A stretch of 64,000 nucleotides of DNA from positions 611,637,673 to 611,701,672 of the forward strand of contig NC_081408.1 in the NCBI RefSeq assembly GCF_030272615.1, read 5' to 3'. A program made the translations under genes and the position numbers. Under the pieces are notes generated by a model. That model did no database searches, was not told where the DNA came from, and was given only the letters and a program-made list of their open reading frames with translations. This DNA is from Cryptomeria japonica. Lineage: Eukaryota > Streptophyta > Pinopsida > Cupressales > Cupressaceae. This document shows positions 53,213 through 64,000 of the stretch, in pieces (positions within the stretch are counted from its first letter, which is position 1; each line of letters opens with the position of its first letter).

Positions 53213-53957
53213 AACTGACATAAATGCGAGATTCATTAGCATCATTTTAGGTTACAAAACAGCACATGCAAACAGACTAAATTCAGTTTCCAGCTTATGC
53301 ATAAAAAGTGCTCATGATATGGTTAAAGATAATGTGAAAATCAATATATGTGAATTGTTAAAGGATGAACTTATTGAAAATTTGGGAAAGATCAAGAAGG
53401 ATAAGAAAGGGACATTTAGATTTGGTAACTTACTTGTTTACTTAATGCTACATATAACTAAACAGGTACTCGATATAGGTAATAAGAACCTTGGATTTGA
53501 CATACCGGTAGGCAAACAACTATCTGACTTATTGAACAACATGGGTGAAAACAAAGAAAGGAATATTAATGAATACTTTCAAGCATTAAAGGCCAGAATG
53601 AACACTAGAGTAATATTATCACAAACAATTGTAGATAAATATAAGGATGACATTTGCTTTGTAATTAAGAAGGATGATATTTGGATGGAAGCAGTTATCC
53701 CAAGAACAATTTGGGTTACTGAAATGGGTTATGAGACAGATGATCACATCATTGAAACATATGCTAAAGCCCTTCTGGAAGCACCCAATGAACCTACGGA
53801 AGAGGTATTTGGCAATGCCGAAACCATTGAAAATGAAATTCAATCCAAGAAGAGAGTGAAGAAAGTAGAAGCAATAGTGAGGAGAGGTTCAAGGTAGGCT
53901 AAGGCTATCAAAGAAGATGTACTAAAACAAACTGGTATCACTGAAGATGAGTTATAG
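53213..53957 (+). pseudogene. F ORF2, continuation after E1
   Basis: Continues the frame of 31485-32020 once E1 and one TSD copy are removed (21,192 bp, divisible by three). Motifs RLNSVSSLCIKSAHDMV, ICELLKDELIENLGKIKKDKK and RFGNLLVYLMLHITKQVL match E-family ORF2. A stop at 53895-53897 and another at 53955-53957 break or end the frame. Insertion of G at 53959 removes the rest. Confidence 0.75.
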
Positions 53958-53958
53958 G
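53954..53958. repeat. Presumed TSD of G, left copy (ATAGG)
   Basis: The five bases before the G LTR. The partner copy is lost with the G 5' end. Confidence 0.5.
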
Positions 53959-54747
53959 TGTATATGGTGAAAATGGATAACAATAATAATGATATTGAAA
54001 GGCTAAATGAATTCAACCATAAAACCCTAGCTTAACAACAACAAAGATCCACCATAACATATGAAGATTACCTAAGACAATGCAAATCAAATGAAATCGC
54101 AAAGATTATACCATCACATGTCCAATAGGGTTTGGATCTCCATTCTTCCTATCTCCATTGATCTTGCTTGATATATTTGCCCTCAGATTTTATGTGCACA
54201 AGAGTTCAACAAAGAATGGAATGTGGTTGCAAGTAGGATCGTAGTGTAGTCAAGTCCTTAAGATGATTGATTAGAATGAATGATTAGGGTTTGATAATGA
54301 AGGAGGCATCTCCTTATATAGAAGACACAATATGAAATGGAGGGATAAGATTAAGAGGTGTAAAAGGAGGTCGGCTATGATTAGAGGGTAGGTAAAAGAA
54401 ATAATAAAATAATGAAAGGGGTAGGTAGTGTATGAATTAAGAGATGAATGACATGTGTCATGGGTAGAAAAGATTAATGAATTAATTAAATAAATAAAGA
54501 TTTATTTAATTAATAGAAGAAGTGAGATCAATTAAATAAATAAGATATTTATTTAATTTAGGAAAATGATAATTTAAATAAATAAAAGTATTTATTTAAA
54601 TGAGAAATAAGGCTAGAAGAGGATAAATGAATTAATTAAATAAATAAAGATTTATTTAATTAATAGAAGAATTAAGCTTAGATAATTTTATTTATTTATT
54701 AATAGATTTATTTATTTAATTAGACTGGACAATTTTGGGTGTCTACA
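53959..54747 (-). repeat. 3' LTR of G
   Basis: 789 bp, TGTATATGGTG...GTGTCTACA, clearly homologous to the H LTR with many scattered changes. TATA box CTATATAAGG on the minus strand near 54312-54321. The last A+T palindrome is altered (54688-54720). Confidence 0.92.
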
Positions 54748-54761
54748 TTTTGCCCCTCTTT
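54748..54761 (-). other. Polypurine tract of G
   Basis: TTTTGCCCCTCTTT, identical to that of H, with the adjacent hairpin largely kept. Confidence 0.85.
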
Positions 54762-55088
54762 GAGACAATGCGGCTTGGCATGTTGTTTCAAAGAAGATAA
54801 TATGAACTGATACAGAATTGCCCCAAGATGGGAATGATATGTCCCCTCAAGAGATTGGATGAAAATGTCTAGAAAGATCACAGACAGTCTCTCGATAAGA
54901 AAGAAAGGGATAGAATGGACTGATTGGATAAAGTGACAGAGTCATGGGATAATGAAGATTGACTCGAGAAACGAGGGCTAGGGGTAGTCTATAAGATAGA
55001 CTGTGGGGGAAAATACATCCTCATTATCATCTACACATCCACAAGAGTAGAGTGCAGAGCGAAAATAGACCAGCAACAGTCAGCAACA

Positions 55089-56165
55089 ATGGCCTTCATT
55101 CACAGATTCGACTGCGTTTGCCAATTCTAGAGGCCAGCAGAGGTAGGAGAGCCGGTAAGTACCACAAAACCTCCTTGTACTTTGATGCATTTATTGTTGT
55201 CATTAATGCATGCTAGGTAATGTAATAAATGCATGTTTATGTTAGGAAAGCGTGTTTGTGTCCAAAAATGTGAATTTGTGTCTTCTAGGTCAAATCGATA
55301 GTTCTGTGATGAACATACGCTGTTGATTGGATAAGGTGCTGGGAGGATACACTCAAGCAGGTCCTCTAGGGAAAACTAGGATAACAAATAGGGCTAGGAT
55401 TGACAATTTTGTGATAGAACATACATTGCCAATTAGGAAACTTCTCAAGAGGATTCACTCAAGTAGAGGCCCTAGGATAGGATAGATCAAGGCACTTTGT
55501 GATGAACAGTGAGTAACAAGATATAGCACTTTGTGATGAACAGGGAGTACTAAAATATGAGTAGCACTTTTTGATGAACAGGGAGTGCAAATGTGAGCAA
55601 CACTTTGTGATGAATAGGGAGTGCCAAACACGTAGTACTTTGTGATGAACAGGGAGTACCACTAGGATAGAAGCAACACTTTGTGATGAACAGTGAATGT
55701 CACTAGGACTGAGATGATTGATTTGTGTGACTACAAGAGTATCTACCTATGCTAGAGTCACAGGAGAGATTCCCATCGACTCAAAGGTTGCAACCTGAGT
55801 TGATAGCTGAGGACTGAGCTATGATTGAGGCTATGGGATTGAGACATATTTCGTATGTGCCTGAGTTTTGAGGTGAACATTGGATTGCTGACTGCACTGG
55901 TGAAGAGGTGGCATTCTTAGACATGCACATTTCATTTTTTGATGGGGGAGATGACAGTCACCTTGGAGGATGTATACAGGATTATGCGGATACCGATTGA
56001 TGGGGAGTTGATTCCGTATGATCGAGACAGAGATAGGGATGCCCTTAAACAAGTGTTCTAGGATCTAGGACTAGAGATGAGGGTGGGACATGTGGCATGG
56101 GACACGATGACATAGACAGGATTAGCATTAGCGGCGATGCTAGTAGGAGTGATCAGTGGGTTCTT
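55089..56165 (+). pseudogene. Antisense PMD gene of G (truncated)
   Basis: Exon 1 starts at ATG 55089 (MAFIHRFDCVCQF), has a TAG at 55128-55130 and keeps the GTAAGT donor at 55155-55160 in the same phase as H. The acceptor has lost its AG (CTACAA where H has CTGCAG, 55731-55736). Exon 2 is recognisable (MTVTLEDVYRI, PIDGELIPYDRDRD) but full of stops, and it ends near 56165 by deletion of about 1.2 kb to the segment matching H 11350. It supports the intron model while itself being dead. Confidence 0.82.
55492..55700 (+). repeat. Hairpin array in the G PMD intron
   Basis: Six units with core TTGTGATGAACAGGG or a near variant and arms including GCACT/AGTGC (55564 unit) and GTACT/AGTAC (55635 unit). 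The last pair is a combination not seen in H. Confidence 0.78.
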
Positions 56166-57850
56166 ATGTATCAGTATTGTACCATTTTTATATGATGATG
56201 TAGACACCTACGGGTGATTATAGCCATATGATTTTGACATCATTGTATCATGACACTTTATATATATATATATATGAGATGATTCATCTTTGCAGTAGCT
56301 ATATGCATGTGTACCTATGTGATGAGATGGTCTTATGTGATGCTTATGATATGGATGCAAATATGTATATGATGAAATGCAATATTTTTGTTCTTTTATG
56401 TTTTATATGTGTATGCATGATGCAAATGTGAATGTATGTAATGCAGATGAATATGATAATGAAAATGTAAATTGTGCTAATAGGTGTTGTGTGCAGGATG
56501 TGATGCAGTTGTGATATCTATATGTATGTATGAAATACTTATATGTGGTAATGCAGGTGCAACTACATGAAATGCAAATCTTTTTGGTGTGTCATTATAC
56601 TTAGTCATGTGATAGCAAGCTACATGGACTTGAGAAGGACAATAGAAGTCAATCAAGAAAGGGGGATGGAAGACAGAAGATATGAAAGTGAAAGAGCTTC
56701 TTGTGCGTTATCATCATTGAGCTTTATTATGGCAAGTAGGTTATGACAATCGAGGCATAAGTTTGACCCAGAAAGTCATTGTACCTGTTTGCATGGAGAT
56801 AAGATAGTCACAAACAAGGAATGCCCCAGTTCATACTAGACTCATAGTGTCCTCATATCCTTGGACAAGTCATAGCATTACTAAGAGACAATCCACAGAC
56901 AGCAAATACAAATAGGTGATAATACCCCATCCTCGCCTTTGTAGTCAAAGACATCCTGGAGATATAATCTCTAGTCAAAGACATCCTGAAAAAGCTAAAA
57001 GACATGTCACCAAAAGATAAAATCAAAAGAAAACCAAGACTCGACACCAACATCCACTGTAGTCCTCAAGTTTAGTGTCTCTTGTCACTTGTATAAGTCT
57101 TATTTGATTGTGGTCACAATGTTTACTTTCACAAAAAGGATAGATAGCATGGAACCATATGTTGTCTGAGTCTGTTGAAAGATTTGATTTTGTTGAAGCA
57201 CATTGTGGCTGCTATGTCTCATCTGAAACTGACTGAATCCATGAAACTGATACTTTATTGCAAATTGGTGATGCAAATGCTTTATTGTGGATTGTGCATG
57301 GATAGACTGAAGGAAACTAGAAGAAACTGTACTCCTCGAAACATGTGATGTTCTCAGTTCCACACCCATCATTAGATGTAGGATTTGCCTTAGCCACAAA
57401 TAGGATCTGATTTATTATGGATGGAAAGGGAGGTGAAAAGGGAGGTTTATTATGAATGGCTAACCAATCTTGGGTAGATCAATATCAAGCCATGATAGGA
57501 ATGGGTACGTTTATTATGGATGAATTGGTCATAAGTGTGTGCAAAGTGAAGTGATGAAAGAGAATCCTGAAGGAGGGAGGAGCAATGTCTCTACACATGG
57601 TGCTGGTGACCTAGTTTTCACCATGGTACTTGCCCAGGGCACCACCAAAGTGGTTTTCACCATTGGATGAAAAGTTTTTTCTTTACTTTTTTCTATTTTT
57701 CAATTTTTTTTGTGTCACAAGGCGCCTGTTTGCCAGGTTTTCACCAAGTAACGATTTTTTTTTTTGTTTTATAATTTTATTTTTTTTGAAATTAGGATAC
57801 TCTGAAGAGCTATGTGTAAAACTTGCGAAGGTGCATGCTATTGATAGGAT
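56166..57850. other. G spacer between PMD pseudogene and integrase tail
   Basis: Collinear with H 11350-13040, including the ATGTGATGC-rich stretch, TAGTCAAAGACATC words and three GGTTTTCACC modules (57600-57750). No ORF supported. Confidence 0.6.
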
Positions 57851-60800
57851 CCTCCAAAGGTTCACCTTTTGTAGTTGAGAGTTGCTATGCCCCAGATCAA
57901 TATGTTGTTGTAATGATGTAAGGGCCAAGCCAATTTGGTTTGAACTTGCCCTTCTTCTCTCTATCTTGCTGATTTTTAGGATTTTCTCTGAGAACTAAAT
58001 CACCCACCTCAAATGTATGAGGCTTAACCTTGTGATTGTAATTGCATTGTTCCTTGATTGAATGATGTGTAGCTTGAGTGTCTATCTTCCTTGATGAAGG
58101 AACTGAGATAGAATTACTAGTGTGTGGACTACACAAGCCCGTATGCGTGTCACCTAAAGAAGCTTGGGCATCCCTGATAACAAAGCCCTTCGAGAAAGCT
58201 CCATTAAAGGTCCATGATGTATCACCAGAAGAGAAAGGATGTGTGAAACAAGTGGATGAGTGATGAAGGCTTATGATTGCAAAAAGACGTGAAAGTAGGA
58301 TAGCATGATGGAGACTTAAGATCAACAAGTATGCTTTATGACTTGAAATTTTAGAACTTTTGCCCCCAGTTATTTTGATGTTAGGGGAGATCAACTCCTG
58401 TTCCTTTTCTTTCATAGGATTTTTATCATTGACTTTGATTTTTGCAGAGTCCAATAGCTTTTGATTTTGATTTGGACTAAAGGACTTCTCTTTAGTTTTG
58501 ACTTTTAGTTTTTTCTGTTCATAACTTGATTTTTCATCTCCAACGAGTAAGGGCTTTTTTAATTCTTGTTGATCCAAGTCAAGAAGTGGAGTGGAAATAG
58601 AATGAGTGGATGAAGTGGTAAGGCTATGTGAGCTCTCAAGAGGGCTGCTGATATGCTTAATAGAATCTTCATTGGAACCACTCTTAGGACTATTGATATC
58701 AAAAGTTGCTTGCACCACTATTAGAGATTTGCATTCAGGCTTAGTAGCCACAACACTAGGTGGTTCACACCCAATTCCTTGCAAATTATTTATAGATTGT
58801 TCTTGTTGACTGAATACCTTAGGAGATAGTGGGAGTTGATCAACATGAAAGATATACTCACCACATCCTATGTCTTTAATCTTGAACTTTTCTTTGTTCT
58901 CTACTTGTTTTGATGTAGAAGCTTTCAAGGATTCTAGATCCACATATGCTGAAGATGGAACAACTTCTTGATTGAATGGTATTGTTATTTTTGATTTAGG
59001 TTGCAGATTGTTGCAATATATGAATGGATTTGGATCTGCTTTGACAGTTACTTCAACTCCATTGTGTGGAAACTTGATACATTAATGATATGTAGATGGT
59101 ACTATGCTCATTTCATGAATCCAATGACATCCTAGCAATATGTTGTATGTGAGATCAAGATCAAGTACTTGACAAACCACATCCTTTGTAACTGGCCCAA
59201 CTCTGAGAGGTAAGGTGACTGTGCCTTTGGATGAACGCTCTTCATCATCATATGCTTTGATAGTAATTTTGTTTGTAGAATTCACAGCTTTGTTAGAATA
59301 TCCCAATTGTTTAATAGTGCTCAATGTACAAATGTTTAGACCTACTCCTCCATCTATCAGAACTTGTTTGATTCTATGTTTGTGTATGAAGGCTTCAATT
59401 TGTAATGGTGCACTATGTGGCTGACTTATGGAGGAATCATCGGGTTCTGTGAATGTAAGTGAATGTGGAACAGAAAGGTATCCCACCATGGCTTGAAAGT
59501 GGTCCACATTCAAATCAGTAGGAATGGTAGTATCTCTCAAGATTTTGTCAAGAATGGCTTTATGAGCAGGGGAGACGTGTAATAGCTCAAGGATAGAGAT
59601 GACCGCAGGTGTCTTCCCTAACTATTCTACAAGGTCATACTCAAGTTTGGTTGATGAGGAGGTGGTGTTCTTGGCTGGAGCACCTTGCAAAGTGAATTTA
59701 CCTCAATGGGTTATGACATTACATTTAGAGGTAGGTTCAAAAGAAGATCCAACACCTTTTAGGACAATATTGGGTCTCTGGGTAGAATTCTCAAATGTTT
59801 TGTCCTTGATAATAATGGTAGAGACATAGTTGTCCATCGAGATGTGATTGATGGTTGAATCATAGTTATAAGATGCTCTGGTATAGTTGGTTTGGTCATC
59901 TGTGGCTGCAGCTTTTCCCTTGTCATGCTTTGGGAATGGTTCCTTAAACATCTCATGTTCTTGATTGGATTAGTGTCCTTCAATCTCAATGTCACCTCTA
60001 TCAATGAGATCTTGTATGATGTTCTTCAGTCAATGGTAGTTTCTTGTCTTATGACCCTCGCTCTTATGAAATTCACAATATTCATGATCATTCCACCAAT
60101 TTGGTTTAACCTTTGGTTCATATGGAGGAAAATCTAGAATAGTGATTATTTTGTTTGCCACTAGTTTTTTGAAAACTGACTCAAGTGGTTCTCCCAATGG
60201 GGTGTACTTCCTTCATGATTTGGAAGTTGTTTGAGTATTCACTTGATTGTTTGTAGAACTTGATCCTGAAAAAATGATTTTGGGTCACACTATACTTGCA
60301 TCAACAACACCATCATTGACTGTGTTCTTATTTTTATTCCAAAATCTTGGCTTGTGTTTTCCTTTAAAGTCATCTTTGTTTTCCTTGAATATCTTAATGA
60401 CTCCTTGTTCAATTAGGACCTTTTCTGTTGCTAAGCCTTTTTCAATAACATCCTTGAAGGTGGACAAACAAGCTTTCCTTAGATCATAGCCAATGTCTTT
60501 GTTAACATTCTAGGTGAACATTTCTACCATTTGTTCTTGTGGAATTTCACAAGAGCATCTGCTAGCTAGATTCCTCCATCTTTGTAAAAATGATGCAAAA
60601 GACTCTCCCTCTTTTGGCTTGGTGTTGCACAAAGTAGTGACTGATATGTCTGTCTCTATATTGTAGGAGAAATGTTGAATAAATGCCTCTGCTAAGTCAC
60701 CCCATGACTTAATTCTAGGTGGAAGTTGGGAGAACCATTCCATAGCTTGATTGCCTAGGCTTTGTGGGAATAATCTCATCAAATATGTCTCTTCTACTGC

Positions 60801-61922
60801 TATCTCAATGCAAGCTATGAAAAACTATCTTATGTGTGCCTTAGGATCCCCTTTTCCTCTATACTTATCAAACTTAGGTGTCACAAAGTATGTAGGAAAA
60901 GGAGGCATTGAAATGCTCTTGTCAAATGGATAAGGACATATGTCTCTCATTGTGTATGTTGGCTTCGGTATATTTATGTCCTTCATTTTCTTTTGTAAGT
61001 CCCTGATTTGTTGCTCCAAATTGCTCTTAGGTGGAGATCGACTTCTTGGACCATACCCTATGCTCGAGGCACCAATTGGAGGAGGAGCATGTTGCATATA
61101 TGGATGATATTGATCATACACATGTTCATATGGAGGAGGTCTATAGTGATGCTGCATATATGGACCACTTAGTATAGATTCATGTTGAGGAATGAAATAT
61201 CTATTTTGTCCATGTATACCATACTCTACAGGCATGTCATGCTCTAATGTGTTGCCCCCAAATTTGACACAGGGTTTCCTTATGTCCAAATTTTGAGCAT
61301 GCCTTTGAATATCCAATTGCTTTGGTGGTTGATCCTTAGCATTGATATGTGATTGAGCATATCTTTCTACATAAGACTTCCATAATGGTCTGCGAAGGTG
61401 AGTATCATATGCTTGATCATGGGTATGTGGGACCTTTGGTTTTTGAAACAAAGATGATGGTGATTCAGGTACCATATGTGGTCCTCTATTGCCTCCACTA
61501 TTAGGCCTTCTTTGATCCATGTTGGAGTGAGTTTGTTGCAAAGGCCAATTTTCCATTATTTGAGACATGTCAAAATCATGAGGTATCTTGGCTCCACTTT
61601 GTGCCATCATTTGTAAGAAGTATTGTCTATCCCTTCTCATTGTTTCCTCAACCAATCGATTGAAATGGGGATTCATAATGGATTCTTCCACATCTACTGA
61701 ATGTATGGAAAAGTTGTCCATATTGTCATTATGTGTAGCATTGTTGTTTGCAGTGTCCATGTTCTCAACATTTGGAATGTTTCTATAGGCATCCATGTCA
61801 GGTAATGTGTTATGATCAGTATTGAAAAAGACATCATTGTCATACTCATAAACACTCATGTTTTTGGACTCTTGAGCCTCTTTAGTTTCTCTCCTAGATT
61901 TTTGAAGGTGAGTTTCAACCAT
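57851..61922 (-). pseudogene. G fused Gag-protease-novel insert-integrase tail frame
   Basis: ATG at 61922 (MVETHLQKSRRE) begins a frame of ~1,350 codons. ORFs 62078-60825, 60782-60510, 60467-60285, 59951-59703, 59540-59082 and 58943-57897 all have the same phase, so damage is by stop codons, not frameshifts. Domains: gag N-terminus and capsid (AMEWFSQLPPRIKSW), zinc knuckle remnant near 60040-60080, protease VLIDGGVGLN near 59350, linker with QLPLSPKVF (58820), then a lysine/serine-rich insert (about 58043-58815) with no similarity to H, then the integrase C-terminal tail (HKVKPHTFEVGDLV, WLGPYIIT). The insert joins the tail in frame. It looks like a non-autonomous derivative that was probably translated and mobilised by a relative before decaying. 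Confidence 0.8.
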
Positions 61923-62180
61923 GAAATAGGTATCGACCAAGATGTGTGAGACTAGATGAAAATGGAAAAAGTATGGAAGACCAAGAGTTGGATGGAATGT
62001 AAATGAATCTGAGGTGTACTTGCAATATCCAAAATGTAAGACCAAGTATGTATGTAGTAGAGTAGGTGTGACTTCCAAATAGAGGATAGTTTCTCTTGAT
62101 GAGGTAAGTTGACCTTGACTCTAAGTAAGACCAAATGAGACCCAAAGGTAAGAAACCTTGATGAGTGGCCACTTAGCAAA
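61923..62180 (-). other. Remnant of the G leader
   Basis: Matches H 20545-20795, ending at CACTTAGCAAA. No coding sequence. Confidence 0.75.
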
Positions 62181-62841
62181 TTACTCATTGACCAAATAAA
62201 TAATATTACTTAGTACAAAAGGGGCCTGGACATGCAGGAAAGCCAACTACCTAGAGATCACTGCTCAACAATAAAAATGGAGTCACACTGACTACAACAT
62301 CACATTGATGTAAACACAAAAATGAACTCTTACAACTTGCATCAAAATGCTAGATGAGTTTGTTGTTATGCTCTGTCTGATATTGGTTTTGCCTCTACCA
62401 AAAACCCTTCTTGGTATGCTATCAAATGATTATGCTTATACAAAATAATCTTCACTTAGCTCTACTTCTTATTCACTCAAAATAAACACATCAAAATGCA
62501 TATACACCTATTTGCTATCATATCTCTATCCTATCTCATATCATCACTTTCATACAAATGACCTACAAGAGCTCATAAATATATATGTCTTTACAATAAA
62601 ACATGTCGGCCATACAATTATTATTTATATTACAATTTATTTCACATAAAAAATACTATTTCCAAGTCGGCCTAGAATGCCGGTATAATCTTCTGCCGGT
62701 GTAAACTAGATGCCAATGTGAATAAGATCTGTTGTATCTGCTGATGCCAGTAGGTGAAGTCTATTGCCAATTGAACCTGTGGAACCTTGTTTCCATCATT
62801 TAAAACATCCACCATTCTCATTTGAGTGTATAATGCCAACA
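62181..62841 (-). repeat. 3' LTR of F2 (truncated at the G junction)
   Basis: Ends TATAATGCCAACA, the complement of the F LTR start TGTTGGCAT. Near 62220 GGGGCCTGGACATGCAGG matches the complement of F 29730-29750. About 660 bp remain of an LTR that is 1.6 kb in F. Confidence 0.75.
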
Positions 62842-63035
62842 ATCTCCCCCTTTGGAATTGATGGGAACACTCATGAGAAAAATCAAAACTATGAATCCAA
62901 ACTGGTGAGTGCTCCCCCTGAGAAAATGATCTGTTAAGTGTACATTTTTCTCACTATACCACTCCCCCTTTGACATCAATGACAAAGGATGTTAAAAATA
63001 AAAATAAAATAAAAAATTTACTTAGAACCCTGAAG
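62842..63035 (-). other. F2 purine tracts and untranslated region
   Basis: ATCTCCCCCTTTGG abuts the LTR, and two more tracts (GCTCCCCCTGAG near 62912 and ACTCCCCCTTTGACATC near 62962) follow. Confidence 0.65.
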
Positions 63036-64000
63036 TTAGTTGTGTACAACTTGAAAAATGTCTGCTAGAACTAAGTTCAGACCCTGCATAAACTTTGTCC
63101 TGTCAGTAATTATTGTTTCTATTTGCATGACCATTCTGATAAGATAGTGCATTTGTTGTTCTAGTGATCTATCTCCTTGAATTATATCCATTGATAGTGC
63201 ATTCTGGTGAGTGATTAGATTGTCCAGTCTTGGACCAAGCTTATTCTTCAACTCCCTGGTTTTCATTTTCATTCTTGCCTTTTCTTTTTCAAGATTTTCA
63301 ATAGTTTCCTCATATATAGCCATCTCATGTTCTATGACTGATGTTAGTTCTGAAGAAACAATTATGTTATCCACAATATCATCAATTTCTTTTTGAGTTT
63401 TTCTTATCTAATCATCAATATCTTATGTTAGTTGATGTGGTTTACAAGCTTCCCGGTATAATTTTTCTTGAATAGTCTTCTCACTTATCTTGTCTTCTGT
63501 CTGAATGTTAGCAGAAATAAATTTAGACAATGTGTCCAATTTACCTATCAAGCCAACAATATGATCCACCTTGCACTCCGGTGCAATCATCTACAATATT
63601 GGTAGAGATTCATCGATACCCTTAAATGCTAAGGCATTACATTCTGTTATTTTCTTTATATAATCCAATAGTACTTCTGTAACAGTTGTTGGTCTGAAAT
63701 CCAAAGATGAAGTACTAGGAGAAGTGCTAGGTTCTACATTATCTTTCTTCTCTTCTCCTAATTTCTTTGTCCCTTCCTCTATTTTCTGTTCAGCTACCAC
63801 TTCCTCTTCCCTATTCACATTCTTATCCTTTTCCAGTTCAAATGCTAGCTATTTTTGTGCTTTACTTGACGGTATCTCAATATCCTTCCGAGTGTCAACT
63901 ACCTTGATCGGTGAGTCAGAGGTTTCAACATTTACAGATTCTATTTTCTTCTCTTCAAAATTTTCTTTATCAATTTCTAAAATAGAGGTATCATTCATTG
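63036..64000 (-). pseudogene. F2 ORF2, C-terminal part
   Basis: ORF 63374-63036 is a coiled coil (IEHEMAIYEETIENLEKEKARM). ORF 63818-63591 is acidic, Ser/Thr-rich (NVEPSTSPSTSSLDF). The acidic-then-coiled-coil order and position next to the LTR match the end of ORF2 in E1 and E2, although residue identity is low. Stops separate the pieces. The remainder is outside the window. Confidence 0.62.

Larger units (their letters stand above)
28381..53958 (+). mobile_element. Element F: pol-less LTR retrotransposon, split by E1 and cut by G
   Basis: The 5' LTR is 28381-30013, then PBS (30016-30027), ORF1 (30085-31180) and ORF2 (31485-32020 and 53213-53957). E1 with its TSD occupies 32021-53212; removing it rejoins ORF2 in frame. 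G is inserted at 53959, and the rest of F, including its 3' LTR, is not found in the window. No RT, RNase H or integrase is seen. The same two-ORF plan is in E1, E2 and F2, so this is a family trait rather than damage. Confidence 0.8.
53959..62180 (-). mobile_element. Element G: H-related, internally rearranged, 5'-truncated
   Basis: Keeps 3' LTR (53959-54747), PPT, ruined PMD gene, spacer, integrase tail, a novel insert, protease, gag and part of the leader, all collinear with H. RT, both RNases H and the integrase core are absent. At 62180/62181, within the leader, homology to H stops and F2 begins, so the 5' LTR and PBS are missing. Confidence 0.88.
62181..64000 (-). mobile_element. Element F2: F-like pol-less element (partial)
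   Basis: A truncated 3' LTR (62181-62841), purine tracts, and the C-terminal end of ORF2 on the minus strand, running off the window. LTR end and internal blocks resemble F and the E family. Confidence 0.72.

Noticed and set aside
1-64000. Host genes, tRNA or rRNA genes, telomeric repeats, DNA transposons
   Set aside because: Looked for and not seen; every larger coding block belongs to an LTR element. Small non-coding RNAs cannot be excluded by eye.

Overview
The window reads as nuclear DNA from a seed plant with a large, repeat-rich genome. A gymnosperm such as a conifer is my best guess, but the sequence does not prove it. I found no ordinary host gene, rRNA or tRNA. Essentially all 64 kb is LTR retrotransposons nested inside one another, many carrying TG...CA ends, 5-bp target-site duplications (TSDs), primer-binding sites (PBS) and polypurine tracts (PPT). 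Element names used here (D, H, F, E1, E2, S, G, F2) are local labels.

Left third (1-28363): element D is a decayed Ty3/gypsy element of Tat type on the minus strand. Its gag is split by element H (8261-23659), a 15.4-kb Tat element with 794-bp LTRs that look identical by eye and a perfect GTTAT TSD. H has a gag-protease-G-patch-RT-RNase H-second (archaeal-like) RNase H-integrase frame broken by one TAG. Between its PPT and integrase, H also carries an antisense, apparently spliced gene for a plant mobile domain (PMD) protein. That gene has its own TATA box. Its intron holds an array of GCGTCTGTG-type repeats and a series of small hairpins whose stems covary.

Middle (28381-53958): element F (plus strand) and elements E1 and E2 (minus strand) belong to a different, pol-less group. 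Each has LTRs of 1.1-1.6 kb, a tRNA-Met-like PBS, an ORF1 with coiled coil and CCHC zinc knuckles, and an ORF2 of unknown function. No reverse transcriptase is visible. E1 sits inside F's ORF2. A solo LTR (S) and E2 sit inside E1's ORF2. A later 4.26-kb tandem duplication copied part of S, part of E1 and the 3' end of E2.

Right part (53959-64000): G is an older relative of H inserted into F. It keeps the 3' LTR, a ruined PMD gene, and one long reading frame in which RT, both RNases H and most of integrase are replaced by about 770 bp of unrelated sequence. G's 5' end is lost at an abrupt junction (62180/62181) with F2, an F-like element on the minus strand that runs off the window.

Order of events read from nesting: F first; then E1 into F; S and E2 into E1; the tandem duplication; G into F. 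H into D is the youngest event. Positions are read by eye and boundaries without a TSD are approximate.
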